A stretch of DNA of 62,106 nt from Flavobacterium psychrophilum (GCA_943325515.2 CALPPS020000003.1:1-62106), one strand, 5' to 3'. Shown: positions 1 through 9,315, counted from the first letter of the stretch. Program-made: numbers and translations. Notes: generated by a model from the letters alone, not told the origin.

Positions 1-42
1 ATGGTACTGCAATTTGTGGGAGAGTATGTCGCTGCCTTTCTT
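1..42 (+). rRNA. rrf: 5S ribosomal RNA, 3' end (partial)
   Basis: The first ~42 bases match the 3' third of a Bacteroidetes 5S rRNA: the GGTACTGC box, then the GGGAGAGTA stretch and the GTCGCTGCC 3' strand that closes helix I. The 5' part lies outside the window, so an rRNA operon on the plus strand presumably ends here. The exact 3' end (about 40-45) is inferred because its pairing partner is missing. A perfect terminator hairpin follows within 30 bp. Confidence 0.85.
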
Positions 43-69
43 TAATCTGAACTTGTTTCAGATTCTTTG

Positions 70-104
70 AACCCCAATCTGAAAAGATTGGGGTTCTTTT
101 TTTT
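70..104 (+). terminator. Intrinsic terminator of the rRNA operon
   Basis: An 11-bp perfect stem (AACCCCAATCT at 70-80 pairing with 85-95) with a GAAA tetraloop is followed by CTTTTTTTT. It lies directly behind the 5S rRNA end, as expected for the last element of an rRNA operon. Confidence 0.93.
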
Positions 105-328
105 ATAGGTGCAGCACAGTCAATGCGTTACTGTCGATGACTTTTTCTAATCTGAATTCTTGAAAAGAGCCTTTTTCAGTTTGATTGTGTTTTAAAATTT
201 GTTGGTAAGATTTGTTTTTATATCAATAAGAATTATTTCATTGTTATTGATTATAAAACTAGCATTAGTATTTAATAAAAACAGTTGTTAATTCAATGCA
301 AACTGGTAAGGAATCAACAATTTTAATT
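105..328. other. AT-rich intergenic stretch, no gene seen
   Basis: The spacer between the rRNA terminator and the ccsBA promoter contains no convincing reading frame or RNA gene on either strand. Only AT-rich sequence is visible. Confidence 0.6.
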
Positions 329-336
329 TACTTTTG
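329..336 (+). promoter_or_regulatory. Candidate -7 promoter box for ccsBA
   Basis: TACTTTTG matches the Bacteroidetes -7 consensus TAnnTTTG. It lies 28 nt before the ATG at 364, so transcription would start near 341. This argues against the upstream in-frame TTG at 334, which lies inside the box. No clear -33 TTG at the usual 17-23 nt distance is seen. Confidence 0.55.
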
Positions 337-363
337 TATCACTTAAAAAAAATATTCCAACTC

Positions 364-3300
364 ATGGAAAAGAAAATAGTCTCGTTCTTATTCTCTACAC
401 GTTTAATGGCAGTTTTGTTTCTCGGATATGCAATAGCCATGGCTGCGGGAACTTTAATTGAAAGCAAATACAATACTGATACAGCAAGAATTTTGATATA
501 TAATGCTTGGTGGTTTGAAGCTATTATGTTGTTTTTTGTAATCAACTTTGTTGGAAACATCAAGCGATACCAATTGTATAAAAAAGAAAAGTGGGCAACG
601 CTTTTGTTTCATTTATCATGGATATTTATCATTATTGGAGCTTTTGTCACCCGTTATATTAGTTATGAAGGTATGATGCCAATTAGAGAAGGTACAAGTT
701 CAAATCAGTTTTTTTCTGAAAAAAGTTTTTTAACCGTTTTCGTAGACGGTGATTATAAAGGCAAAATGATGAGACTAACACTTGAAAAAGCACTTTTAAT
801 GTCTCCAGCAACAAATAATCATTTTGCTATTAACGAGAAATTTGCTGAAGTTCCTTTTGAAATTGAGTATAAAGAGTTTGTTTTAGATGCAAAAGAAACC
901 ATTGAAGAAACCGCAAATGGAGAGGTTTATATCAAGTTAGTCGAGTCTAGTGATGGAACAAGACACGAACACATGTTAAAAGAAGGTGAAGTTCAAAACA
1001 TTCACAATGTGTTATTTGCTTTGAACAAACCAACTAAAGGTGCAATTAATATCGATACTAAAACCAATACAATTTTGGCCCCTTTTGACGGACAGTTTAT
1101 GAGAATGGCTGATAAATTACAAGGAAAAGTAGCTAAAGACTCTGTTCAAGAATTGATGTATCGTTCGCTCTATAACCTTGGCGGATCACAATTTGTTATT
1201 CCAGACCAACCAAAAAAAGGAATAAAAACTTTTAAATCTAGTGGCGATTATAAAGCAAAAGAACACGATGATGCACTCGTTTTAAATTTAAAAGTAGGCA
1301 ATGAAAATAAAGAAATTACATTGTTAGGTTCAAAAGGTAAAACAGGTGAACCCATAATAGTAAAGTTGGGTACATTAGAATTTACACTTTTCTATGGTAG
1401 TAAATCTTATGTATTACCATTTTCTATTAAATTAAATGATTTTATCGCTGAAAAATACCCTGGAACAGAAAAAAGTTATTCTGCTTATGAAAGTAAAGTA
1501 ACTGTTGTAGATAAAAAAGAAAAGTTTGATGCTCGAATTTTTATGAATAATATATTGGATTACAGAGGATATCGTTTCTTCCAAGCCTCTTTTGACCCAG
1601 ATGAAAAAGGAACTGTACTTTCTGTAAACCATGATTTTTGGGGAACAATGATAACTTATATTGGTTATTTTCTGCTCTTCTTTTGCATGATGGCGTTGAT
1701 GTTTACGAAGCATTCTCGCTTTGCCGATTTGAAACGAAAATTAGAGAACGTTAAAAAAAAGAAAGAAAAACTGGTAACGATAGTAGTGTTCTTTTGTTGC
1801 TTGACTGGATTTTCCCAAAATCATCCGCACACGACTCCTAAAATGAATTATTTGGACTCTATTTTATATTATAAAGTTCCAGAGAAACAAGCTGCTCAGT
1901 TTGGACGACTAGTAATTCAAGATGCTGGCGGAAGGATGAAACCTATTAACACTTTTTCATCGGAGTTGTTGCGAAAAGTAAGTCACAGTAATGATTTTAA
2001 CGGAATGAATCCGGATCAAGTTTTTTTGTCAATGAAACAGTTTCCGTTTGCATGGATAGAAGTTCCTTTAATATACATCAAGGGTGGAAACGACAGTATC
2101 CGAAAAATTATTGGTGCCGATAAAACTGAAAAACTCATCCCATTTAAAAAATTCTTTGATGATAAAGGAAATTACAAATTGTCCCCATATTTGGATGAAG
2201 CCTATAAAAACGCTAATCCAAACCAATTTGAGAAAGACTTTGTTGAAACAGATAAGAAAGTGAATTTGATGAATAGCGCTTTGTTTGGCAGTATTCTCAA
2301 AATATACCCTGTTCCAAATGACAAGAATAATAAATGGCTTTCAAATCTGGAGCTTAGTCATGCTACTGGAACGGCTTTAGATACTATAAAAGCCGCTTTT
2401 CCATATTATTTAGAGTCGTTGATGATTGCTACAAAATCTAAAAACTATACTATGGCAAACACTATGCTCAATGGTATAGAAACCTATCAAAAGAAATTTG
2501 GTAAAGCAGTGCGACCATCGGACAAAAAGATTGATTATGAAATTCTTTATAATAAATATGATGTTTTTCAGAAGTTACCCTATTGGTATTTAACTATTTC
2601 CGCTTTGATGATGTTGTTTACCATTATTCAAATTTTTAAAGAGAAAAAATGGCTCTCTGTTACTGTGAATGTTTTTCATGTTGTGGTTGGATTATTATTT
2701 GCAACGCACACATTAGGATTAATGGCTCGTTGGTATATTTCGGGACATGCTCCTTGGAGTAATGCCTACGAAGCCATTGTTTATGTAGCTTGGGCAACCA
2801 TGTTTTTTGGATTGGCATTTGACAGAAAATCTAAATTGACAGTAGCTTCTTCTGCTTTTGTAACTGCTATGATTTTAACCGCTGCTTATGCCAACTGGAT
2901 TGATCCAGAAATAGCAAACTTACAACCCGTTTTGAATTCCTATTGGTTAATGATACACGTAGCAGTTATTGTGGCAAGTTATGGCCCATTTGCTTTAGGG
3001 ATGATATTAGGGTGTGTAGCTTTAGTATTGATTTTCTTTACTAACGAAAAGAATAAAGCAAAAATGGAATTGAATATTAAAGAGATTACCTATATAAACG
3101 AAATGGCTTTGACCGTAGGATTGATAATGCTAACCATTGGAAACTTCTTGGGTGGACAATGGGCTAATGAAAGTTGGGGTAGGTATTGGGGTTGGGATCC
3201 AAAAGAGACTTGGGCGTTAATTAGTATTATGGTGTATGCTTTTGTGATTCATGCTCGTTTTGTCCCTTCATTACGTAATACTTGGATTTTTAATCTTATG

Positions 3301-3483
3301 GCCATGTATGCTTTTGTATCTATTTTATTTACTTATTATGGCGTAAATTTTCACTTGGTGGGTTTACATTCGTATGCTAGTGGTGAAGCAAAATCGTTAA
3401 GTTGGATTTGGCAAACTTTGGGAGGTATGACATTAATAGGAATTCTTGCCTATCCAAAGTTTAGAAAATATTATAAAAAATAA
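364..3483 (+). CDS. ccsBA: Fused cytochrome c biogenesis protein CcsBA (ResB-CcsA)
   Basis: System II cytochrome c maturation: an inner-membrane protein that moves haem across the membrane and attaches it to apocytochrome CXXCH sites. The N-terminal half is ResB/CcsB-like with several membrane helices and a large periplasmic part. A central hydrophobic segment near residue 480 (VTIVVFFCCLTGFSQ) leads into a second periplasmic region. The C-terminal third is CcsA with the WWD haem-handling signature WGRYWGWDPKETW near residue 938. About 1039 residues is normal for the fused Bacteroidetes form. The ATG at 364 is preferred over TTG 334 because the promoter box overlaps the latter. No downstream operon partner is close. 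Identification rests on the WWD motif, length and helix pattern. Confidence 0.93.
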   Translation: MEKKIVSFLFSTRLMAVLFLGYAIAMAAGTLIESKYNTDTARILIYNAWWFEAIMLFFVINFVGNIKRYQLYKKEKWATLLFHLSWIFIIIGAFVTRYISYEGMMPIREGTSSNQFFSEKSFLTVFVDGDYKGKMMRLTLEKALLMSPATNNHFAINEKFAEVPFEIEYKEFVLDAKETIEETANGEVYIKLVESSDGTRHEHMLKEGEVQNIHNVLFALNKPTKGAINIDTKTNTILAPFDGQFMRMADKLQGKVAKDSVQELMYRSLYNLGGSQFVIPDQPKKGIKTFKSSGDYKAKEHDDALVLNLKVGNENKEITLLGSKGKTGEPIIVKLGTLEFTLFYGSKSYVLPFSIKLNDFIAEKYPGTEKSYSAYESKVTVVDKKEKFDARIFMNNILDYRGYRFFQASFDPDEKGTVLSVNHDFWGTMITYIGYFLLFFCMMALMFTKHSRFADLKRKLENVKKKKEKLVTIVVFFCCLTGFSQNHPHTTPKMNYLDSILYYKVPEKQAAQFGRLVIQDAGGRMKPINTFSSELLRKVSHSNDFNGMNPDQVFLSMKQFPFAWIEVPLIYIKGGNDSIRKIIGADKTEKLIPFKKFFDDKGNYKLSPYLDEAYKNANPNQFEKDFVETDKKVNLMNSALFGSILKIYPVPNDKNNKWLSNLELSHATGTALDTIKAAFPYYLESLMIATKSKNYTMANTMLNGIETYQKKFGKAVRPSDKKIDYEILYNKYDVFQKLPYWYLTISALMMLFTIIQIFKEKKWLSVTVNVFHVVVGLLFATHTLGLMARWYISGHAPWSNAYEAIVYVAWATMFFGLAFDRKSKLTVASSAFVTAMILTAAYANWIDPEIANLQPVLNSYWLMIHVAVIVASYGPFALGMILGCVALVLIFFTNEKNKAKMELNIKEITYINEMALTVGLIMLTIGNFLGGQWANESWGRYWGWDPKETWALISIMVYAFVIHARFVPSLRNTWIFNLMAMYAFVSILFTYYGVNFHLVGLHSYASGEAKSLSWIWQTLGGMTLIGILAYPKFRKYYKK

Positions 3484-3543
3484 TTAATTGTAAACCAGTC
3501 ATAAATTACTCTTAATAGACCATTACTCTTATTTTATTAACAG

Positions 3544-3551
3544 TAATTTTG
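3544..3551 (+). promoter_or_regulatory. Candidate -7 promoter box for the peroxidase gene
   Basis: TAATTTTG fits TAnnTTTG and lies 16 nt before the ATG at 3567. This supports that start over the in-frame TTG at 3549, which overlaps the box. Confidence 0.5.
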
Positions 3552-3566
3552 ATAAAATTTTTAACA

Positions 3567-4172
3567 ATGAAAAAACTTGTAATTTTCACTTGCAGCTTAT
3601 TATTCCTTTGTAGTTGCCAAAATAATGCACAACCCAATAATGTTGCAATAAACACTAATTCTAATGAAAACATGAACACAGAAACACAAGTTAAAACCAT
3701 TTATGACTTTAAGGTAAATGATTTATATGGCAAAGAATTTGATTTTGCCTCGCTTAAAGGGAAAAAAATCCTAATTGTTAATACAGCATCAGAATGTGGA
3801 TTAACGCCACAGTACAAAGATTTGGAAGCTATTTACAAAAAATACAAAGATAAGAATTTTGTAATTGTTGGTTTTCCTGCAAATAATTTTGGTTCACAAG
3901 AGCCAGGAAGTAACGAACAAATTGCTAAATTTTGTCAACTTAATTATGGAGTTACTTTCCCAATGATGAGTAAAATATCTGTAAAAGGTAAGGACATGAC
4001 TGAAATTTACCAATTCTTAACTCAAAAAAGTAAAAACGGCTTACAAGACAGTGAAGTAGAATGGAATTTCCAAAAATATCTTATTAATGAAGAAGGTGAA
4101 CTAGTAAAAGTTTTATCGCCAAGAGTTTTACCAACAGACACAGCCATCGTAGGTTGGATAAACGGAAAGTAA
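3567..4172 (+). CDS. Glutathione peroxidase-family lipoprotein
   Basis: Thiol peroxidase of the glutathione peroxidase family; bacterial cysteine forms usually take electrons from thioredoxin rather than glutathione. The protein starts with a lipoprotein signal (MKKLVIFTCSLLFLCSC, lipid Cys near residue 17) and a low-complexity Asn/Thr linker, so it is probably a membrane-anchored periplasmic enzyme. The GPx fold follows: NTASECGLTPQY has the peroxidatic Cys (about 77) in place of selenocysteine, FPANNFGSQEPG supplies the Gln, and VEWNFQK supplies the Trp and Asn of the catalytic tetrad. The start at 3567 is chosen because it gives a clean signal peptide and follows a promoter box. It appears monocistronic. 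Family assignment is secure; the reductant is inferred. Confidence 0.92.
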   Translation: MKKLVIFTCSLLFLCSCQNNAQPNNVAINTNSNENMNTETQVKTIYDFKVNDLYGKEFDFASLKGKKILIVNTASECGLTPQYKDLEAIYKKYKDKNFVIVGFPANNFGSQEPGSNEQIAKFCQLNYGVTFPMMSKISVKGKDMTEIYQFLTQKSKNGLQDSEVEWNFQKYLINEEGELVKVLSPRVLPTDTAIVGWINGK

Positions 4173-4186
4173 TATATGCTATTTAA

Positions 4187-4462
4187 ACTCTTAGATATTT
4201 TTTAAAAAAGAGCAAATTCAATTTTAGTTTTAAAGTTAACGATACACTTTGTCTTTTTTTTATCGATGAACTTCAATGGTCTATTGGTTTAAAGAGTTTT
4301 TTATTGGCTGGTATACTTGGTATGGCTATTAATCCTGATGCTTATACTCCTTTTCAAATTGATGTGATACATAAATAGTTTCAAAGTGGTATAGAAAAAT
4401 ATGATGCTAATCAAAGTCTCTATTTACATACTATTTTGGAGGAAAACGAAATAGAAATTTAA
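4187..4462 (+). pseudogene. Stop-interrupted coding relic of unknown family
   Basis: One frame stays open from 4187 to a TAA at 4460-4462 except for a single TAG at 4376-4378. The text before the stop (GILGMAINPDAYTPFQIDVI) and after it (FQSGIEKYDANQSLYLHTIL) reads like one continuous protein. There is no ATG at the 5' end. This looks like a 5'-truncated gene with a nonsense mutation, perhaps TGG to TAG. I do not recognise the family. A chance open frame remains possible in such AT-rich DNA. Confidence 0.4.
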
Positions 4463-4595
4463 TAATATTTATAATCAATTCTAAATCCTAAATGCTTTTT
4501 CAGGTTTTATTTTATAAAAGTTGTGCTCTGGTTAGGCTTTTATTAAATACTAATTTATAAGCTAATACTTTATTAATGGCAAAAAAGAATTACCT

Positions 4596-4603
4596 TATCT
4601 TTG
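4596..4603 (+). promoter_or_regulatory. Candidate -7 promoter box for the S1-domain gene
   Basis: TATCTTTG matches TAnnTTTG, 27 nt before the ATG at 4630. It lies downstream of another in-frame ATG at 4576, so it decides for the shorter protein. Confidence 0.5.
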
Positions 4604-4629
4604 CCTATCAAAATTACAAGTATACCAAA

Positions 4630-5454
4630 ATGAATATAGGACATTACAATACATTAGTCATAGCACGTGAAACCAAAGTAGGACTTTTTTTAACCGATGG
4701 TTCGACTGATGTGCTATTACCTGTTAAATATGTTCCAAAGCAATACACTATAGGCGAAGAAATAATTGTGTTTGTTTATCTAGACCACGAAGAACGACCT
4801 GTTGCCACTTCACTAGAACCTTATATTTTGATGGATGAATTTGGTCTGTTAAGAGTAAACTATATCAATAAATTTGGTGCTTTCCTTGATTGGGGATTAG
4901 AGAAAGATTTGTTTGTTCCATTCAAAGAACAAGCACGTCCAATGGAAAAAGGAAAACGCTATCTGGTTTTTGCCTATATTGATCAAAAGACCAATAGAAT
5001 AGTTGCTTCAAGTAAAACTAATCAGTTTTTGAATAATGAAGAATTAACTGTGGCAGAAGGTGATGAAGTAGCGTTAATCATATCACACATCACAGACTTA
5101 GGTATAAATGTCATCATTAACGATATTCATAAAGGGCTGTTGTATAAAAATCAAGTTTATGATGATATACGTCTTGGCGATAGATTGACAGGTTATATAA
5201 AAACCATCCGCCCAGATCATAAAATTGATGTATCACTTCAAAAATTGGGTTATGAAAATATTGAGCCTAATGCCGATAAAATTTTACAGGAACTGAAAGC
5301 TAATAGAGGTTTTTTAAGACTAAATGACAATAGTCATCCAGAGGATATTAAAACGGTTTTGAAGATGAGTAAGAAGACCTTCAAAAAAGGAATTGGTTCA
5401 CTCTATAAAGACAAATTAATAGAAATAAAAGACGACGGAATCTATTTGGTGTAA
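4630..5454 (+). CDS. S1-domain RNA-binding protein (CvfB/YitL-like)
   Basis: A cytoplasmic RNA-binding protein of the CvfB type: tandem S1-like OB domains followed by a C-terminal winged helix. The S1 pattern is visible around residues 60-130 (GLLRVNYINKFGAFLDWGLEKDLFVP) and again around 135-205 (ILGI-type strands ending DVSLQKLG). The last ~65 residues (AVL-poor, KMSKKTFKKGIGSLYKDKLIEI) fit the winged helix. The start is placed at 4630 (MNIGHYNTL) rather than 4576 because a promoter box sits between the two and the extra 18 residues do not resemble the family. In Staphylococcus CvfB affects virulence gene expression; no role is known to me in Bacteroidetes. Confidence 0.82.
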   Translation: MNIGHYNTLVIARETKVGLFLTDGSTDVLLPVKYVPKQYTIGEEIIVFVYLDHEERPVATSLEPYILMDEFGLLRVNYINKFGAFLDWGLEKDLFVPFKEQARPMEKGKRYLVFAYIDQKTNRIVASSKTNQFLNNEELTVAEGDEVALIISHITDLGINVIINDIHKGLLYKNQVYDDIRLGDRLTGYIKTIRPDHKIDVSLQKLGYENIEPNADKILQELKANRGFLRLNDNSHPEDIKTVLKMSKKTFKKGIGSLYKDKLIEIKDDGIYLV

Positions 5455-5460
5455 TAGTAA

Positions 5461-6687
5461 TTATTCTCCGCCCTCAGTTTCAGTACATGGCAGTGGAGTT
5501 TCTATAGCTGTTTTCTTTTTATAAAAAAGATTACTCACCATACTTAACGTTGCATAGGGTCTATTTGAATATTTGTTTCCTAAACAAACTACGGTAACGG
5601 AATCTTTTTTTACAGGGACAAACGATGTGTTATTTCCATGCCACCAGCCATTGTGATAAATCATTTTTTCACCAGTAGGAGGTAAAAATCTCATACGCAT
5701 TCCCAATCCATAATCCTTTAGTGGGTTTTTTACATTACCAGCACTATAGCCAAAATAGGATTCTTGTAACAGTTCGGGTTTTATAAAATCAGGAGAATAT
5801 GTTGCTAAATCAAATTTAACTAAATCTCTTGGTGTGGAATAAATGTTTTTATCGCCATATAAATTGTCAAACTGATCCCATTGAAAAATAGTATTTCCTT
5901 TATAAGATTTTGAAGCAGTTTCTCTATCAGTATCATAATCGAAAACATAGGTGTTATTCATGCCTAATGGTTTAAAAATCAAGGCCTGCATTGCTTTACG
6001 GTAATTTAAACCTGTAGCTTTTTCAATAATTAAGGCTAAAATTACATAATTGGTATTACAGTAATCAAATCGAGTATCATTTGGTGTTAGTAATTTAAAT
6101 TTATTCTGAACTAATAAATTGTAGATGTCTTGGTTAGTCAATATTTTTTTTCTATCCCATCTTTTTTTCATCAATCCCGGAAAATTAGCATAATGTTGCA
6201 ATCCACTTCTGTGATTGAGCAATGTTCTGATGGTAGTATTTTTATAAGGAAATTTAGGAAGCCAATCAGTAACTTTTTGGTCTAACATTATATTGTCTTG
6301 TTGTACTAATCTTAAAATGGCAGTAGAAGTTAAAACTTTACTTACCGAAGCCAAATGAATTGGTGTTGAAGCATCAATTTTTTTTCCAGTTTTTACGTTG
6401 GCAAACCCTTTATAATCTTCATAAATCACTTTCCCGTTTTTAACCACAATAAAACCGCCACTGTAGAATGGTGAATTGATGAATTTATTATAAAAGGAGT
6501 CTATTTTTACTCTCTTTTCAATAATATACTCTTCGGAAACAGAATTGAATTTTAAATTAAATGGAACCGTTATGATCGTGCTATCGACTATTTTTTTTGA
6601 ATTGAAATAAAAATAAGAGCGTCCAATCTTTGGACTAGAAAATACAAATAATATTAATAAAAAAAAGTTGATTAGGATAAACCGCAT
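5461..6687 (-). CDS. Serine hydrolase, beta-lactamase/DD-peptidase fold
   Basis: Class C beta-lactamase-like serine hydrolase, probably exported: the N-terminus is hydrophobic (FILINFFLLILFVFSS). The family triad of motifs is visible: SxxK as SVSK in HLASVSKVLTST (near residue 115), YxN as YCNTN (near 210), and an HxG-type third motif as YHNGWWHGN (near 345). Such proteins act as D,D-peptidases, esterases or amidohydrolases; substrate cannot be predicted. It converges on the S1-domain gene with only 6 bp between the stops. No lipobox is evident. Confidence 0.87.
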   Translation of the reverse strand: MRFILINFFLLILFVFSSPKIGRSYFYFNSKKIVDSTIITVPFNLKFNSVSEEYIIEKRVKIDSFYNKFINSPFYSGGFIVVKNGKVIYEDYKGFANVKTGKKIDASTPIHLASVSKVLTSTAILRLVQQDNIMLDQKVTDWLPKFPYKNTTIRTLLNHRSGLQHYANFPGLMKKRWDRKKILTNQDIYNLLVQNKFKLLTPNDTRFDYCNTNYVILALIIEKATGLNYRKAMQALIFKPLGMNNTYVFDYDTDRETASKSYKGNTIFQWDQFDNLYGDKNIYSTPRDLVKFDLATYSPDFIKPELLQESYFGYSAGNVKNPLKDYGLGMRMRFLPPTGEKMIYHNGWWHGNNTSFVPVKKDSVTVVCLGNKYSNRPYATLSMVSNLFYKKKTAIETPLPCTETEGGE

Positions 6688-6975
6688 GATTTCAAAATAA
6701 TTACAATAATACCAATATTAAATTGAAATTAAAACCTTTGTTTTCTTAATAATTGTTTAAAGTTAATTGGAGTAATAGTTGGATCAATTGGAATTATCTG
6801 ATTTCGTATAGTTTCAATACTGAAAAAGAAAGCAACAATTCTAATCCAGAAACTAAAAAGAGAAATACTACACTAAAAAGAATAGCATAAGAATTATAAA
6901 TTATTTAAATAAATATCAATGAAAAACCTTAAAATAGCAAGTATTCTAAGTTAAATTTTGATATAAAAGGAAGAA

Positions 6976-7527
6976 TTATTTTGTGCTTTCGATGATTTCA
7001 GCTAATAGTTTTTTAGCACGAAGCAATTTGATTTTCACATTACTTAATGGTTCGTCGAGTTGTTCAGCAATTTCTTGATAACTCATTTCTTGAAAATAGC
7101 GCATTTGAATGACTTCTTGATAATGAGGTTTTAACTTTTTGATATATTGTAATAAACGTGATAAGTTTTGCTCTGTAATTAATTCATCTTCAGCCGAAGG
7201 TGAACTATCTGCAATATTATAGGCTTGTTGATCCTCTTCATTGGTAATTTCTACAAATACAGTAGATTTTTTTTTGCGAAGCATATCTATATGCACATTT
7301 TTTGCAATTGCAATTAGCCAAGTATTAAATTGAAATTCTGGATTGTAAGTAGCTATTTTGTCAAAAGCTTTAGAGAAAGTTTCAATGGTAATATCTTCCG
7401 AATCTGTTTCGTTTTCAGTCCGTTTTAACATAAAGCCATAGACTTCATTCCAATAATGATCAAGCAAATAAGTAAAGGCAACTTGGTCCCCAGTTTTAGC
7501 TTTATCTATATAGGTGTTTATTTCCAA
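6976..7527 (-). CDS. ECF-type RNA polymerase sigma factor
   Basis: Small sigma-70 family factor of 183 residues with only regions 2 and 4. Region 2 covers about 10-90 (core-binding DITIETFSKAFDKI; -10 recognition FNTWLIAIAKNVHIDMLRKK). Region 4 covers about 125-178, with a helix-turn-helix at YQEVIQMRYFQEMSYQEIAEQLDEPLSNVKIKL shortened here to its key turn SYQEIAEQL. The ATG lies inside the 3' end of the upstream glycosyltransferase gene (10-nt overlap), so the two are probably co-transcribed. No anti-sigma gene follows, which is unusual for many ECF groups and leaves its control unclear. Confidence 0.92.
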   Translation of the reverse strand: MEINTYIDKAKTGDQVAFTYLLDHYWNEVYGFMLKRTENETDSEDITIETFSKAFDKIATYNPEFQFNTWLIAIAKNVHIDMLRKKKSTVFVEITNEEDQQAYNIADSSPSAEDELITEQNLSRLLQYIKKLKPHYQEVIQMRYFQEMSYQEIAEQLDEPLSNVKIKLLRAKKLLAEIIESTK

Positions 7528-8624
7528 TGTACAGGTTTTGAAAAAGCATTACTGATAAAAACATTCAAATGTGTAAGAGTTAAAACGATCTCAATAATTG
7601 GAAACCAATACATAACATCTTTTTCCTTTAGTTTTCCAGCTGCAAATCCAATGGAAATCCATGCAAATAAATAGCGGAAGCTGATGATGCTTAACACAGC
7701 AATCCATTGAAATTGAAAAATTAATAAAACTATTGGTAACAGTAAAAACAAAAATTGAGATGCATAAAAAACGCTCAATTGATTTCTATCAAAAATTTTA
7801 TAATGTTTGGCAGTAGAAACATGACGACGCTTTTGGGAAAACCATTCTTTGAATGTGGTTTTTGGTTTTGAATAAGTAAAACTTTCAGGTAAATAGCAAA
7901 TGGAAGTATTGTCTTTATTTGCGGCTTGATTTATGAATAAATCATCATCGCCAGAACGAATTTTCATGTGATCCATAAAACCTCTAACTTTGAAAAACTC
8001 TTCACGTTTGTAGGCCATATTTCGACCAACTCCCATATATGGTTTTCCAATTTTTGCCCAAGAAAAATATTGAGTGGCAGTAATTAAAGTTTCAAAACGA
8101 ATAATCTTGTTCAAGAATGAATTCCCCATTTTTTCATAAGCACCATAACCCAAAACTATTGTTTTTTGAGCAGTAAACTGAGAACTCATGTTCTTTATCC
8201 AATCTTTGGAAGTTGGATAACAATCAGCATCAGTAAATAATAGGTATTCATGTTTTGCTGCTTTTATTCCTAGTGTTAATGCAAATTTTTTATTGCCCCA
8301 AAAAGCTTCATTATTCTCTACTTTAACTAATTTTACATTGGAATTTTGTTTTTCAAATTCTTCGAAAATCTCTAATGTTTCGTCACTAGAAGCATCATCA
8401 ATTAAAATAATTTCAAACTCTGGATAGTTTTGCTCTAGAAGAAGAGGAATAAATTTCTTAACATTTTCTTCTTCATTTTTTGCACAAACAATAATTGAAA
8501 TAGGAATTCTCTTTGGTGTTGCCATTTGAGGTTTTGCAAATGAAAATTTGCCAAAAATAACTATGTAATACAAAAACTGGATAGCAACTACAACAACAAA
8601 CAAACAGAAAATAGATAATAACAT
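7518..8624 (-). CDS. Family 2 glycosyltransferase, membrane-bound
   Basis: GT-A fold glycosyltransferase. An N-terminal membrane helix (LLSIFCLFVVVVAIQFLYYIV) is followed by the catalytic domain, with the nucleotide-binding DDASSDET near residue 75, the DxD metal motif in LLFTDADCYP near residue 130, and an acceptor-side GDDDLF plus QKRRH near 240-270. Two or three membrane helices close the protein. This layout is typical of processive or membrane-associated GT2 enzymes. The start at 8624 is supported by a strong promoter at 8654-8684 that would lie inside the longer reading frame. The product polymer or lipid is unknown. Confidence 0.88.
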   Translation of the reverse strand: MLLSIFCLFVVVVAIQFLYYIVIFGKFSFAKPQMATPKRIPISIIVCAKNEEENVKKFIPLLLEQNYPEFEIILIDDASSDETLEIFEEFEKQNSNVKLVKVENNEAFWGNKKFALTLGIKAAKHEYLLFTDADCYPTSKDWIKNMSSQFTAQKTIVLGYGAYEKMGNSFLNKIIRFETLITATQYFSWAKIGKPYMGVGRNMAYKREEFFKVRGFMDHMKIRSGDDDLFINQAANKDNTSICYLPESFTYSKPKTTFKEWFSQKRRHVSTAKHYKIFDRNQLSVFYASQFLFLLLPIVLLIFQFQWIAVLSIISFRYLFAWISIGFAAGKLKEKDVMYWFPIIEIVLTLTHLNVFISNAFSKPVHWK

Positions 8625-8653
8625 AATGTGTTTTCTTCTTTTAAAAAGGTTTG

Positions 8654-8684
8654 CAAATGTAGTTATTCTACAGTCAAAAGTCAA
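8654..8684 (-). promoter_or_regulatory. Promoter of the glycosyltransferase-sigma factor pair
   Basis: Read on the minus strand, TTG at 8684-8682 is followed after 20 nt by TACATTTG (8661-8654), an excellent match to the flavobacterial consensus TTG-N17-23-TAnnTTTG. Transcription would start near 8648, about 23 nt before the ATG at 8624. Confidence 0.65.
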
Positions 8685-8702
8685 AGGATTTTTAACAAAT
8701 TC

Positions 8703-9311
8703 CTATCTGTTTTTTTTCATTTCATTAGCGATAGCAATGGCTTGATTATCATTGGTTTTGTCTAATTCTATGATGATGTTATCGTAATTTTTTTTATCTC
8801 TGTTTTGTGATAATTTTTTCTGAGCTTCAATTGTATTTATTATTATTTCAAATGCTATAATTCCTTTAACCTCTTGCATTGTTTCTTTTGATAAATCTTC
8901 TACTCGAATAGGGTTTTTAGATTTTGATTCATATTTATCTACTAATTTTTTTAGCGAATTAATAGCTTGTTCCTCATTATAAATAGTCACTTTTCCATAA
9001 ACATGCACAGCAAGATAATTCCAAGTTGGTACATTTTCATGATCATACCAAGAAGATGAAATATAAGAATGTGCTCCACTAAAAATAGTTAAGACTTCAT
9101 CATTGGTCTTAAAACTTTCTGCTTGAGGATTATTTTTTGAAATATGTCCAACAAGAATTTGTTTTCCATCTTTTTCTTCTAAAAGTAACGGAATATGCGT
9201 TGCCCTTAATTTTCCATTAGTCTGATTTATCAAAATGGCAAATCCATTCTGATGAATAAAATTCTGAATATCTTCTTGATTTTCGTTTTTATAAAGTTCT
9301 GGGATGTACAC
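8703..9311 (-). CDS. PaiB-like FMN-binding protein
   Basis: 202-residue protein of the PaiB family, a split-barrel flavin-binding fold named after a Bacillus sporulation/protease repressor. Family landmarks are the N-terminal MYIPELYKNEN, the THIPLLLEEKDG strand, the GHISKNNPQ segment near residue 58 and the SSSWYDHENVPTWNY block near 85-100. Whether members truly bind DNA or act as FMN-dependent enzymes is unsettled. It lies downstream of murB, separated by a heptad-periodic inverted repeat (9316-9395). Confidence 0.87.
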   Translation of the reverse strand: MYIPELYKNENQEDIQNFIHQNGFAILINQTNGKLRATHIPLLLEEKDGKQILVGHISKNNPQAESFKTNDEVLTIFSGAHSYISSSWYDHENVPTWNYLAVHVYGKVTIYNEEQAINSLKKLVDKYESKSKNPIRVEDLSKETMQEVKGIIAFEIIINTIEAQKKLSQNRDKKNYDNIIIELDKTNDNQAIAIANEMKKNR

Positions 9312-9315
9312 TTTT

